The position numbers and the translations under genes were made by a program. Under the pieces are notes generated by a model. The model worked only from the letters and a program-made list of their open reading frames with translations, was not told the origin of the DNA and did no database searches. A DNA stretch of 64,000 nucleotides. Source: an uncultured Bacteroidales bacterium (lineage in GTDB: Bacteria > Bacteroidota > Bacteroidia > Bacteroidales > UBA932). Positions within the stretch are counted from its first letter, which is position 1. Every line of letters begins with the position of its first letter. This document shows, piece by piece, positions 26,823 through 34,783 of the stretch. Where the stretch lies: assembly GCA_944322575.1 (NCBI GenBank), contig CALUPK010000006.1:21249-85248 (forward strand), in the 5' to 3' direction.

Positions 26823-28226
26823 ATGATACTCGACTGTTCAAAACCGATATTCGGAGTCATATCCGAGGAGGCCCGTAGGATGGGGGTCCGCGCCTATGTG
26901 ATAGGAGGCTATGTACGGGACCAGATTCTGGGACGGCACAGCAAGGATATAGACGTGGTGGTGGAGGGGGACGGCCCGGCCCTGGCCCGCAGAGTGGGAG
27001 AGAGGACCGGCTCGCACGTGGCCATATTCGCCCGTTTCGGGACGGCGATGATACACTCCTCCGAGGGGGAGGAGGTGGAGTTCGTGGGGGCCCGGAAGGA
27101 GTCCTACTCGAGCGATTCGCGCAAGCCCAGCGTGAGCCGCGGAACCCTGAGGGACGACCAGCTCCGCCGCGACTTTACTATCAACGCCCTCTCATTTTCC
27201 CTGCAGCCGGAGGACATGGGAACTGTCTACGACCCTTTCAACGGACTGGAGGACCTTCGCAACGGGCTGATCCGCACTCCATTGGACCCTGATGCCACTT
27301 TCTCCGACGATCCCCTGAGGATGGTGAGGGCCATACGCTTTGCGACGCAGTTAGGATTTACCATTGTTCCTGAGGCTTTAGAGTCGATACGGCGCAACAG
27401 GGGCAGGATGGCCATTCTTTCCCCGGAGCGGGTGAGCGAGGAACTGCACAAGATACTGATGTCGCCGAAGCCTTCGGTGGGATTCGACCTGATGGACAGG
27501 ACTACTCTGCTGGAACTGATCCTGCCGGTTATAAGTGCTCTGAAGGGGGTGGAGACGCAGGAGGGACGCGGGCACAAGGACAATTACCGTCATACCCTGC
27601 AGGTGGTGGACAATATCGTGCCGCATACCGATAATCTATGGCTGAGGTGGGCCGCCCTGCTGCACGATATCGGCAAGCCGGCGACCAAGCGGTATGAGAA
27701 AGGGACCGGTTGGACTTTCCACGGACACGAGGTGGTGGGGGCGAAGATGGTCTACGAGGTGTTCAAGTATCTCCGTATGCCGCTGAATGAGAAGATGAAG
27801 TATGTGCAGAAGTTAGTGTTTCTGCATCTGAGGCCGATTGCCCTGGTTCAGGAGGAGGTGACGGACTCGGCGGTGCGCCGTCTGCTCTTCGACGCGGGGG
27901 ATGACATAGATGACCTGATGACTCTCTGCGAGGCGGACATCACTTCGAAGAATGACCGGACGGTGGCCCGGCATATAGCCAATTTCCAGTTAGTTCGGCG
28001 CAAGCTGCAGGAGGTCGAGGAGAAGGACCGGATCCGCAACTTCCAGCCTCCCGTGACCGGTGAGATGATCATGGAGACCTACGGCATTCCTCCCTGCCGC
28101 GAGATAGGCGTCATCAAGGAGTACATAAAGGACGCCATCCTGGACGGCCGTATTTCCAACGACCGTGACGCCGCACTCGCCCTCATGCGTGAAAAAGCCT
28201 CTGAACTCGGTTTGAAAGAAATATAG
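26823..28226 (+). CDS. cca: CCA-adding-type tRNA nucleotidyltransferase with HD domain
   Basis: 467 residues. The class II nucleotidyltransferase head has YVIGGYVRDQILG and DIDVVVEGDG (metal-binding DxD), then the RRDFTINAL motif and RMVRAIRFATQLGF. A C-terminal HD phosphohydrolase domain (RWAALLHDIGKPATK) follows from about residue 265. It probably adds or repairs the CCA end of tRNAs, although poly(A) polymerases share the same head. Its 3' end lies in the left arm of a 13-bp inverted repeat shared with the spacer to folE. Confidence 0.92.
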   Translation: MILDCSKPIFGVISEEARRMGVRAYVIGGYVRDQILGRHSKDIDVVVEGDGPALARRVGERTGSHVAIFARFGTAMIHSSEGEEVEFVGARKESYSSDSRKPSVSRGTLRDDQLRRDFTINALSFSLQPEDMGTVYDPFNGLEDLRNGLIRTPLDPDATFSDDPLRMVRAIRFATQLGFTIVPEALESIRRNRGRMAILSPERVSEELHKILMSPKPSVGFDLMDRTTLLELILPVISALKGVETQEGRGHKDNYRHTLQVVDNIVPHTDNLWLRWAALLHDIGKPATKRYEKGTGWTFHGHEVVGAKMVYEVFKYLRMPLNEKMKYVQKLVFLHLRPIALVQEEVTDSAVRRLLFDAGDDIDDLMTLCEADITSKNDRTVARHIANFQLVRRKLQEVEEKDRIRNFQPPVTGEMIMETYGIPPCREIGVIKEYIKDAILDGRISNDRDAALALMREKASELGLKEI

Positions 28227-28266
28227 AGGGCGGCTAGTCTTTTCTCGTTGCTTTATATTTCTTTCA
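28213..28266. repeat. AT-rich 13-bp perfect inverted repeat at the cca/folE junction
   Basis: TGAAAGAAATATA (28213-28225) and TATATTTCTTTCA (28254-28266) are perfect complements separated by 28 bases; the left arm overlaps the last codons and stop of cca. The stems are too AT-rich for a classic intrinsic terminator, but the position between convergent genes suggests a bidirectional transcript end. Confidence 0.65.
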
Positions 28267-28280
28267 GGCTTACTGTGTGA

Positions 28281-28880
28281 CTAATGCAGTGACACTCCTA
28301 TCAGCCGCATGAATTCACTTCTGGTACGCTCGTCCTTGAGGAAACCTCCGGTGAAAGCCGAGGTGGTGGTGATGGAGTTCTGTTTCTGGACTCCGCGGAT
28401 CTGCATGCACATGTGGGAGGCCTCGATGACCACGCCCACTCCGAGAGGATGCAGGGTGTTCTGGATGCAGTCGCGTATCTGCACGGTCAGTCGCTCCTGT
28501 ACCTGAAGGCGGCGGGCATAGCACTCGACGACGCGGGCTATCTTGCTGAGCCCGGTGATGTAGCCGTTGGGAATATAGGCGACGTGGGCCTTGCCGTAGA
28601 AGGGCAGCAGGTGATGCTCGCACATGGAGTACAGCTCGATGTCCTTGACCACCACCATCTGACGGTAGTCTTCCTTGAACATGGCCGAGCGAAGGATCTC
28701 GGCGCCGTCCATGTAGTAGCCCTGGGTGAGGAACTGCATGCTCTTGGCCACCCTCTCCGGAGTCTTGAGCAGTCCCTCGCGCTCAGGATCCTCCCCGAGC
28801 AGATGCAAAACCTCTTTATAGTGTACTGCAAGCTCCTTGGTGGCCTGCGGATCATATTCCTCGATTTTCTTGAATGCCAT
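28281..28880 (-). CDS. folE: GTP cyclohydrolase I
   Basis: 199 residues from ATG 28880 ([10 protein letters not shown]). Motifs: [19 protein letters not shown], the zinc/active-site run [40 protein letters not shown] and [14 protein letters not shown]. It forms dihydroneopterin triphosphate from GTP for folate or related pteridines. A longer frame to 28967 would run through the promoter region, so I rejected it. Complete and of normal length. Confidence 0.96.
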   Translation of the reverse strand: MAFKKIEEYDPQATKELAVHYKEVLHLLGEDPEREGLLKTPERVAKSMQFLTQGYYMDGAEILRSAMFKEDYRQMVVVKDIELYSMCEHHLLPFYGKAHVAYIPNGYITGLSKIARVVECYARRLQVQERLTVQIRDCIQNTLHPLGVGVVIEASHMCMQIRGVQKQNSITTTSAFTGGFLKDERTRSEFMRLIGVSLH

Positions 28881-28901
28881 TTCGGTAAAATTTTTGAAGC
28901 G

Positions 28902-28932
28902 CAATATTAAGGAAAATGTTGTAGACTGCCAA
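28902..28932 (-). promoter_or_regulatory. Probable folE promoter
   Basis: On the minus strand TTGG (28932-28929), a 19-base spacer, then TAATATTG (28909-28902), one mismatch from TAnnTTTG. It overlaps the divergent promoter for the ABC ATPase gene. Confidence 0.4.
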
Positions 28933-28948
28933 TAAATTATTACTTTAG
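28918..28948 (+). promoter_or_regulatory. Probable promoter for the LolD-like ATPase gene
   Basis: GTTG (28918-28921), 19 bases, TACTTTAG (28941-28948), one mismatch from the -7 consensus. It occupies the same bases as the folE promoter, so the two would compete. Confidence 0.35.
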
Positions 28949-28975
28949 ACGCCGATTTCAAATACAAAGATTATT

Positions 28976-29692
28976 ATGGCGAAAGCGGATGAGATTATCA
29001 GACTCGAGGATATCCGCAGGATATACCGGGTCGGAAATCAGGAGGTGAGAGCTTTGGACGGGGTCTCGCTTTCTGTTTACCAAAACGAGTACGTAGCAAT
29101 TATGGGCCCTTCGGGCTCGGGAAAGTCCACACTTATGAACATTCTAGGCTGCTTGGATTCCCCCAGCAACGGCCATTACATCCTCAATGGGGTGGATGTA
29201 AGCGAGATGGAGGACGGCGAGCTGGCCGATGTCCGCAACCGCGAGATCGGCTTCGTCTTTCAGTCCTTCAACTTGCTTCCACGGTACAATGCCATAGAGA
29301 ACGTCGCCCTGCCCATGGTCTATGCCGGAGTGCCGGCCAAGGAGCGCATGGAGAGGGCGGCGGCAGCCTTAGAGAGCGTGGCCCTGTCGGAACGGATGGA
29401 CCACAAGCCCAACGAACTGTCCGGCGGTCAGAAGCAGAGGGTGGCTCTGGCCAGGGCTCTTATCAACAACCCTTCCATCATCCTGGCGGACGAGCCCACC
29501 GGCAACCTGGACACCCACACTTCCATCGAGATAATGCGGCTGTTCGACGAGATTCACAGCCGGGGCAATACGGTGATAGTGGTAACTCATGAGGAGGACA
29601 TAGCGGCTTACGCCCACCGCATCATCCGGCTCAGGGACGGAAAAGTGGAGTCGGACACTGAGAACAAAGACTATACTAAAACATTTAATTGA
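28976..29692 (+). CDS. ABC transporter ATP-binding protein, LolD/MacB type
   Basis: 238 residues: Walker [11 protein letters not shown]-loop in [13 protein letters not shown], signature [15 protein letters not shown], Walker [14 protein letters not shown] and switch His in VVTHEEDIA. The [13 protein letters not shown]-like region and FNLLPR mark the MacB/LolD/FtsE subfamily, which powers membrane-protein or lipoprotein extraction rather than import. No partner permease is adjacent. The next gene, an adenosyltransferase, starts 7 bases on. Confidence 0.92.
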   Translation: MAKADEIIRLEDIRRIYRVGNQEVRALDGVSLSVYQNEYVAIMGPSGSGKSTLMNILGCLDSPSNGHYILNGVDVSEMEDGELADVRNREIGFVFQSFNLLPRYNAIENVALPMVYAGVPAKERMERAAAALESVALSERMDHKPNELSGGQKQRVALARALINNPSIILADEPTGNLDTHTSIEIMRLFDEIHSRGNTVIVVTHEEDIAAYAHRIIRLRDGKVESDTENKDYTKTFN

Positions 29693-29699
29693 CAACAGC

Positions 29700-30230
29700 A
29701 TGAAAATCTACACGAAAACCGGCGACTCCGGTGAGACCTCCCTGGTGGGAGGCAAGAGAGTATCAAAGGCCTCCCTCAGAGTCTGCGCCTACGGGGATAT
29801 GGACGAGCTTATCTCCTATATCGGCCTGCTGCGCTGCGGGATTCCTCAGAGCGATGCTTTCCTGCGCAGGGTGCAGGCCGTCCTGATGACCGGTTCGGCC
29901 CATATAGCCTCGGAGGTGGAGAATCCGCGTCTGACGCCCTTCCCATATGAGGAGATCCGTACGCTTGAGGATGAAATAGACCGTCTGAGTGCCCTGATGC
30001 CTCCCATGAAGTCGTTTGTACTGCCGGCAGGACCTGCCGCTGCCGCTCATTGTCATATCGCCAGATGCGTGTGCCGCCGCAGCGAGCGCTCATGTGTGGC
30101 CATAGGCGACCACCGGCCGGACGTGCAGGATGTGATACGGTATCTCAACCGTCTGTCCGACCTGCTTTTCACTCTCGGCCGCTATCAGTGCCACGCAAGT
30201 AACATTCCCGAAGATTTTTGGACCGAGTAG
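29700..30230 (+). CDS. PduO-type cob(I)alamin adenosyltransferase
   Basis: 176 residues. The N-terminal ATP-binding motif YTKTGDSGETSLVGGKRV, the YGDMDELISYIGLLR helix, and the C-terminal CRRSERSCVAI and VIRYLNRLSDLLFTLGRY segments are intact. The enzyme transfers the adenosyl group of ATP to cob(I)alamin, making coenzyme B12. In this window it may relate functionally to the corrinoid/iron-type importer at 59687-62914, but that is only an inference. It sits directly behind the LolD-like ATPase. Confidence 0.93.
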   Translation: MKIYTKTGDSGETSLVGGKRVSKASLRVCAYGDMDELISYIGLLRCGIPQSDAFLRRVQAVLMTGSAHIASEVENPRLTPFPYEEIRTLEDEIDRLSALMPPMKSFVLPAGPAAAAHCHIARCVCRRSERSCVAIGDHRPDVQDVIRYLNRLSDLLFTLGRYQCHASNIPEDFWTE

Positions 30231-30250
30231 AATTATTTTGTTTATATTTG
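30217..30250 (+). promoter_or_regulatory. Promoter for the DUF2795 gene
   Basis: TTTG (30217-30220), 22-base spacer, then TATATTTG (30243-30250), an exact -7 box. Transcription would start near 30256, leaving a leader of about 39 nt before ATG 30295. The -33 box lies inside the last codons of the adenosyltransferase gene. Confidence 0.55.
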
Positions 30251-30294
30251 CCGCCCAAAAATCAACAAAGAAAACATTTAAAGTACAAGACGCT

Positions 30295-30516
30295 ATGTAT
30301 TGGACACTTGAATTGGCCTCAAAGCTCGAAGACGCTCCCTGGCCTGCAACAAAAGACGAATTGATCGACTATGCTACCCGTTCCGGTGCACCCCTTGAGG
30401 TTATAGAGAACCTCGAAGACTTGGAGGACGACGGGGAAGTATACGAAAGCATAGAGGAAATCTGGCCCGACTATCCCAGCAAGGAGGACTTTTTCTTCAA
30501 CGAGGACGAGTACTAA
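30295..30516 (+). CDS. DUF2795 family small acidic protein
   Basis: 73 residues from MYWTLELASKLED. The conserved core APWPATKDELIDYATRSGAP and a strongly acidic C-terminus (LEDLEDDGEVYESIEEIWPDY ... NEDEY) match the short DUF2795 proteins found across Bacteroidetes. Own promoter and own strong terminator make it a monocistronic unit. A longer frame to 30238 would begin inside the -7 box, so 30295 is preferred. No known function. Confidence 0.9.
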   Translation: MYWTLELASKLEDAPWPATKDELIDYATRSGAPLEVIENLEDLEDDGEVYESIEEIWPDYPSKEDFFFNEDEY

Positions 30517-30547
30517 GATTCCCTGCGCGACAGGCAATAAGAAATTC

Positions 30548-30592
30548 AGCGGGACGACCGGAGTTATGCCGGTTGTCCCGCTTGTGTTTTTT
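30548..30592 (+). terminator. Intrinsic terminator after the DUF2795 gene
   Basis: AGCGGGAC (30548-30555) pairs with GTCCCGCT (30575-30582), with an inner ACCGG/CCGGT stem (30557-30561 / 3069-73 offset, i.e. 30569-30573), followed by TTTTTT at 30587-30592. It lies 15 bases beyond the convergent argH stop and may also stop that transcript, although the minus-strand T run is weaker. Confidence 0.85.
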
Positions 30593-30606
30593 GGGTGCCT
30601 GCAGGG

Positions 30607-31902
30607 TCAGCGGGTGAAGTCGGCGGCCGCGGCCATCTTGGCGGCGATGCGTTCGGTGGCGAGGTTGCCGATGCTGCCGGTGTGGGTGTGGCGGAGGGTG
30701 CGGTCTGCCTTGAAGGTGCCGGAGCTGACTTCCTGGCCGACGGCTTTGTAGGCGTCGCGGAAGGGGGTGCCGGAGAGGACCCTTCGGTTGACCTCCTCGA
30801 CAGTGAACAGGCAGTCGTAGAGCGGAGAGTCCATGATGTGCGCGTTGACGGTGATGTGCCCGAGCATATAGATGGTCATGTCTATGCAGCTGTGCAGCAG
30901 GCTCAGGGCAGGGAAGAGGATGTCCTTGAGCAGCTGGAAGTCGCGGTGGTAGCCGTGGGGCATGTTGCTGCACAGCATGGCCGTCTGGGTCCAGCAGGAC
31001 ATGATGCGGTTGCAGTTGCCGCGGATGATTTCCCAGACATCTGGATTCTTCTTGTGGGGCATGATGCTGGAGCCGGTGGTGAGTTCGGCCGGGAAGGAGA
31101 TGAATCCGAAATTGGGGCACATGTACAGGCAGCAGTCGGAGGCGAATTTATTGAGGGTAAGGGCAATGGAACCCATGGCGGCGGCTACTGCCAGTTCTGT
31201 CCTTCCGCGGCTCATCTGGGCGGCGACGGAATTATAGCTCATGCTGCCGAAGCCCAGCAGGCGGGTGGTCATCTCCCGGTCGAGGGGAAAGGAACTGCCG
31301 TAGCCGGCCGCGGACCCGAGTGGGTTCTGGTCCGCCACCCTGTACGCCCCGTGCAGCATGTACATGTCCTCTGACAGGGCTTCCGCGTAGGCTCCGAACC
31401 ACAGGCCGAAGGACGAGGGCATGGCCGTTTGTCCGTGGGTATAGCCCGGCAGGAGGATGTACTTGTGCTTCTCACTGAGTTCCTGAAGGATGGCAAACAG
31501 ATCCAGGACCTGCAGGCGGAAGCGTAGGATCTCATCCTTGAGGAAGAGCTTGATGTCCACCAGCACCTGGTCGTTCCTGGACCGGCCCGAGTGTATCTTC
31601 TTCCCGATGTCTCCTATTCTTCGGGTAAGGAGAAGCTCTATCTGTGAGTGTATGTCCTCGACATCGTCCTCCAAGGTGAACCTCCCTGCATCGATGTCCT
31701 TTTCAATTTCATCTAATCCGGATGTGAGAGCCGTCAGCTCACCGGCAGTGAGCAGCCCGATGCTCTCTAACATCCTGATGTGGGCCTTGGAACCCTGTAC
31801 ATCGTATTTCGCGAGGCGAAGGTCGAGGACCCTGTCGTCCCCGACCGTGAAATTCTCCACTGCTGCGGCAGCTTCAGCCCCTTTGCTCCAAAGTGTTGCC
31901 AT
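30607..31902 (-). CDS. argH: Argininosuccinate lyase
   Basis: 431 residues of the fumarase/aspartase superfamily. ArgH-specific blocks: DVEDIHSQIELLL, GRSRNDQVLVDIKLFLKDEI, PGYTHGQTAMPSSFGLW and the signature TGSSIMPHKKNPDVWE. It splits argininosuccinate into arginine and fumarate, the last step of the pathway. Its start overlaps the end of the upstream M20 gene by 29 bases, and it is the last gene of the arginine operon. Slightly shorter than the usual 450-460 residues at the C-terminus. Confidence 0.96.
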   Translation of the reverse strand: MATLWSKGAEAAAAVENFTVGDDRVLDLRLAKYDVQGSKAHIRMLESIGLLTAGELTALTSGLDEIEKDIDAGRFTLEDDVEDIHSQIELLLTRRIGDIGKKIHSGRSRNDQVLVDIKLFLKDEILRFRLQVLDLFAILQELSEKHKYILLPGYTHGQTAMPSSFGLWFGAYAEALSEDMYMLHGAYRVADQNPLGSAAGYGSSFPLDREMTTRLLGFGSMSYNSVAAQMSRGRTELAVAAAMGSIALTLNKFASDCCLYMCPNFGFISFPAELTTGSSIMPHKKNPDVWEIIRGNCNRIMSCWTQTAMLCSNMPHGYHRDFQLLKDILFPALSLLHSCIDMTIYMLGHITVNAHIMDSPLYDCLFTVEEVNRRVLSGTPFRDAYKAVGQEVSSGTFKADRTLRHTHTGSIGNLATERIAAKMAAAADFTR

Positions 31903-33031
31903 AATCTGTGATTTTAAGGAAATGTCTGATAAAGTGTATGTATGTTCTTATTCCGTCCTCTATCTCCCCGACCGTTACGTATTCGTCCCTGCGGTGCGAT
32001 CTGGACGAGTCTCCCGGCCCCATCTTCACCGCATCGCAGTCAAGCCGGATCCAGTCGGAGGCGGTAGGGGAGACGAATGTCTCTATGCCGAGTTCCGCGG
32101 CGCACCACAGCAGGGGGGATCCTGCCTTGGTGGAGGAGGACCTGTTGTGGAGATTCCGCGGGGTCAGACGGCTGAGGCATACCTCCTGGAGCATGTCCAG
32201 GATAGAAGAGTTGGTGTATTCTCCGTTGGGGCGTATGTCCACGACGAAGGAGCATCTGTCCGGAATGACGTTGTGCGCAGTTCCTGCCTCTATCTGAGTC
32301 ACATTGACGTGAACCTCCCCCATCAGCGGGGATATCCTGTCGAAACGGAAGTTCCTGATCCGGTTGATGTCGTCTATGGCAGTGTACAGGGCATTGACCC
32401 CTTCGTTCCTTGCAGCATGGCCGCTCTCTCCGGAGGCGGTTCCGTCGAGGACCAGAAGCCCGCGCTCTGCAATCGCCGCCTTCATTCCCGTAGGCTCTCC
32501 GACTATTGCCCAGTCAGGTGTGCGGAGGGTCAGGCCATTTTCGTACAGCAGTCCCTCCTTCAGAGCGGCACACACCGCTTCCATACCGCCGGAGCCGGAG
32601 CGCTCTTCCTCTACGCTGAGCACGAGCATGAGGTTGATCGGTAGCCGGAGACTGTAGAAATACCGCATGGCCGCAATCATGGCTACGGCGGAGGCTCCGT
32701 CATCATTGGCGCCTAACCCGGCCACTACTGAGGCAGCTTCCGGACAGGTGCCGGAGATGGACGGCCGGTAAGGGTCGAACGAGTAACCTTCGGCCGGGAG
32801 CACTGTGTCTAAATGGGCGCAGAGCATGAGTGTCTTTCTGTCCGGAGAATATCCGGAGTTGACGGATATGATGTTGTTCCTGAGCCGTACATGCATTATG
32901 CCTGCCGCGGTCAGAAAGTCCGAAACATGCTGGCTGACCTTCTCTTCCTCAAAGGAAGGGGAGGGGATGGCTATCATCTCCCTGAGCAGGCGGACGGCGT
33001 CGTTCAAAAGGGTACGGATATCTTCTTTCAT
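31874..33031 (-). CDS. argE: M20 family deacylase, probable N-acyl(succinyl)-ornithine deacylase
   Basis: 385 residues. Binuclear metal site residues are intact: LCAHLDTVLP (His, catalytic Asp), GLGANDDGASA (bridging Asp), VLSVEEERSGSGG (Glu pair). The dimerisation domain follows around residues 170-290. In this operon the enzyme should release the acyl group from N-acylcitrulline or N-acylornithine. Because the carbamoyltransferase here looks succinyl-specific, the natural substrate is likely the N-succinyl compound. It lies between argB and argH. Confidence 0.85.
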   Translation of the reverse strand: MKEDIRTLLNDAVRLLREMIAIPSPSFEEEKVSQHVSDFLTAAGIMHVRLRNNIISVNSGYSPDRKTLMLCAHLDTVLPAEGYSFDPYRPSISGTCPEAASVVAGLGANDDGASAVAMIAAMRYFYSLRLPINLMLVLSVEEERSGSGGMEAVCAALKEGLLYENGLTLRTPDWAIVGEPTGMKAAIAERGLLVLDGTASGESGHAARNEGVNALYTAIDDINRIRNFRFDRISPLMGEVHVNVTQIEAGTAHNVIPDRCSFVVDIRPNGEYTNSSILDMLQEVCLSRLTPRNLHNRSSSTKAGSPLLWCAAELGIETFVSPTASDWIRLDCDAVKMGPGDSSRSHRRDEYVTVGEIEDGIRTYIHFIRHFLKITDYGNTLEQRG

Positions 33032-33035
33032 AGGC

Positions 33036-33809
33036 TTAGAGTATGATTTTAGTGCCTTTGCCGCTCAGCAGGCTGCGGGCATGGGTGACTGTGATTTCAC
33101 TCACTCCGTTCCTGAGGGCCGCGAAGGCGTTGTCCAGTTTGGGTATCATGCCGGCGGCAATCCGGCCCTCGCTTCTGAGGGACCGGTACATCCCGGAGCT
33201 TATCTCCGGAATGACGCTGCTGTCATCGTCCTTGTCGTACAGTACGCCGTCCTTCTCGAAACAGTAGGTCAGGGAAATATGTCCGGTCTGGGCCAGAGCA
33301 GCGGCAAGGCAGGATGCGACGGTGTCGGCATTGGTGTTGAGCAGCTGTCCGCACCCGTCATGAGTGACGGCGCAGAACACCGGAGTGATTCCGGCCCGCA
33401 GCAGCAGTGTCAGGAAGTCCGTATTGATACTTTCCGGGGTTATGTCCCCCACGTACCCGTAGTCGACCGGGACGGGCGCTCTCCTGACAGCCCTGATAAG
33501 GTCCGCGTCGGCCCCTGAGACTCCTATGGCGCTGCATCCGAGGCTCTGCAGGCCGGCGACTATGTTCTTGCCGCACCATCCGGCGTAGACCATGACCACG
33601 GCTTTGAGGGCCTGCTCATCCGTGACCCGGCGTCCGTCCACCATGACAGGCTGCTGTCCGAGCGCTTTCTGCAGCCGGCTGGCCATCACTCCGCCTCCAT
33701 GTACCAGTATTTTCGCTCCGGAGATGGAGGCGAAGTCCTGGAGAAACCGCTGCAGCTGCTCCGGGGAGTCGATGATGCTGCCGCCTATTTTCACTATTGT
33801 GCAGTCCAT
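33036..33809 (-). CDS. argB: Acetylglutamate (acylglutamate) kinase
   Basis: 257 residues of the amino-acid kinase fold: TIVKIGGSII, KILVHGGGVMASRL, VMVYAGWCGKNIVAGLQ and GISGADAD-like GVSGADADLIRA, then the C-terminal GRIAAGMIPKLDNAFAALRNGV. It phosphorylates the gamma-carboxyl of N-acylglutamate. The Gly-rich loops and the Lys in KIGG are present. In a succinyl pathway it would act on N-succinylglutamate. Ends 4 bases before argE starts. Confidence 0.94.
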   Translation of the reverse strand: MDCTIVKIGGSIIDSPEQLQRFLQDFASISGAKILVHGGGVMASRLQKALGQQPVMVDGRRVTDEQALKAVVMVYAGWCGKNIVAGLQSLGCSAIGVSGADADLIRAVRRAPVPVDYGYVGDITPESINTDFLTLLLRAGITPVFCAVTHDGCGQLLNTNADTVASCLAAALAQTGHISLTYCFEKDGVLYDKDDDSSVIPEISSGMYRSLRSEGRIAAGMIPKLDNAFAALRNGVSEITVTHARSLLSGKGTKIIL

Positions 33810-33819
33810 GACCTGGGGC

Positions 33820-34779
33820 TTATTTGTCCATATTCAGGAGAATCTCTTTCAGGACTGTCTGCGCCGAGACTATGCGGTTGGCCGCCTCGGGGATGACTAT
33901 CGAGCGGGGGCTCTCTATCACCTCGTCGGTTACTATCATGTTCCGGCGCACCGGGAGGCAGTGCATGAACCAGGCATTGTCCGTGAGGGCCATCTTGGCG
34001 CTGTCTACGGTCCAGCTGCGGTCGGTGGACAGCACCTTGCCGTAATTGTCACCACTGTACGCCGCCCAGTTCTTGGCATAGATGAAATGTGCGCCCTCGA
34101 ATGCCTTCCGCTGGTCGTACTCTATGACGGCGCCTGCAGTGAAGGCGGGGTCGAGCTCATATCCGCGGGGATGAGTAATTACAAATTCGTATCCGGTCAT
34201 GCGGATTCCCTCCGCAAATGAGTTGGGAACGGCCTGTGGCAGGGCCTTGGGATGCGGGGCCCAGGTCATTACGACCTTCGGCCGTTCCACCTGCTTGTAC
34301 TCCTCGATGGTAATCAGGTCGGCGAATGTCTGGAGCGGATGCCTTGTCGCCGCCTCCATGCTTATGACAGGCTTGCCTGAGTATTTGATGAACTGGTTGA
34401 GAATGACTTCATTGTAGTCGTCCTCCTTGCTCTCGAAGCGGGCAAATGAGCGCACGCCTATGATATCGCAGCAGCAGCCCATCACCGGAATCGCCTCTAA
34501 CAGATGCTCAGGCTTGTCGCCGTCCATGACCACTCCGCGTTCGGTCTCGAGTTTCCAGGCTCCCTGGTTGATGTCTAAGACTATGACGTTCATGCCTAAG
34601 TTGAGGGCGGCTTTCTGGGTGCTGAGCCGGGTCCTGAGGCTGGAGTTGAAGAATATCATGAGCAGTGTCCTGTTCCGGCCGAGTTCCTGATCGGCGTAGG
34701 GGTGCTCCTTGACGTATTTAGCTTTGGTGCAGGCGGCTTTCAGATCGCCTATTTGCAGGATGGATGTAAATGTCTTCAT
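33820..34779 (-). CDS. argF': N-succinylornithine (acylornithine) carbamoyltransferase
   Basis: 319 residues of the transcarbamylase fold with the carbamoyl-phosphate motif as FNSSLRTRLSTQKA, HPLQTFADL and the C-terminal FMHCLPVRRNMIV. These are features of the acetyl/succinylornithine branch rather than classic ornithine carbamoyltransferase. Residue 90 is Pro (DGDKPEH, codon 34510-34512). In the Bacteroides fragilis enzyme Pro90 marks succinyl specificity, whereas the Xanthomonas acetylornithine enzyme has Glu there. It converts N-succinylornithine to N-succinylcitrulline in the cytoplasm. Located between argD and argB in the operon. Confidence 0.93.
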   Translation of the reverse strand: MKTFTSILQIGDLKAACTKAKYVKEHPYADQELGRNRTLLMIFFNSSLRTRLSTQKAALNLGMNVIVLDINQGAWKLETERGVVMDGDKPEHLLEAIPVMGCCCDIIGVRSFARFESKEDDYNEVILNQFIKYSGKPVISMEAATRHPLQTFADLITIEEYKQVERPKVVMTWAPHPKALPQAVPNSFAEGIRMTGYEFVITHPRGYELDPAFTAGAVIEYDQRKAFEGAHFIYAKNWAAYSGDNYGKVLSTDRSWTVDSAKMALTDNAWFMHCLPVRRNMIVTDEVIESPRSIVIPEAANRIVSAQTVLKEILLNMDK

Positions 34780-34783
34780 GGTT

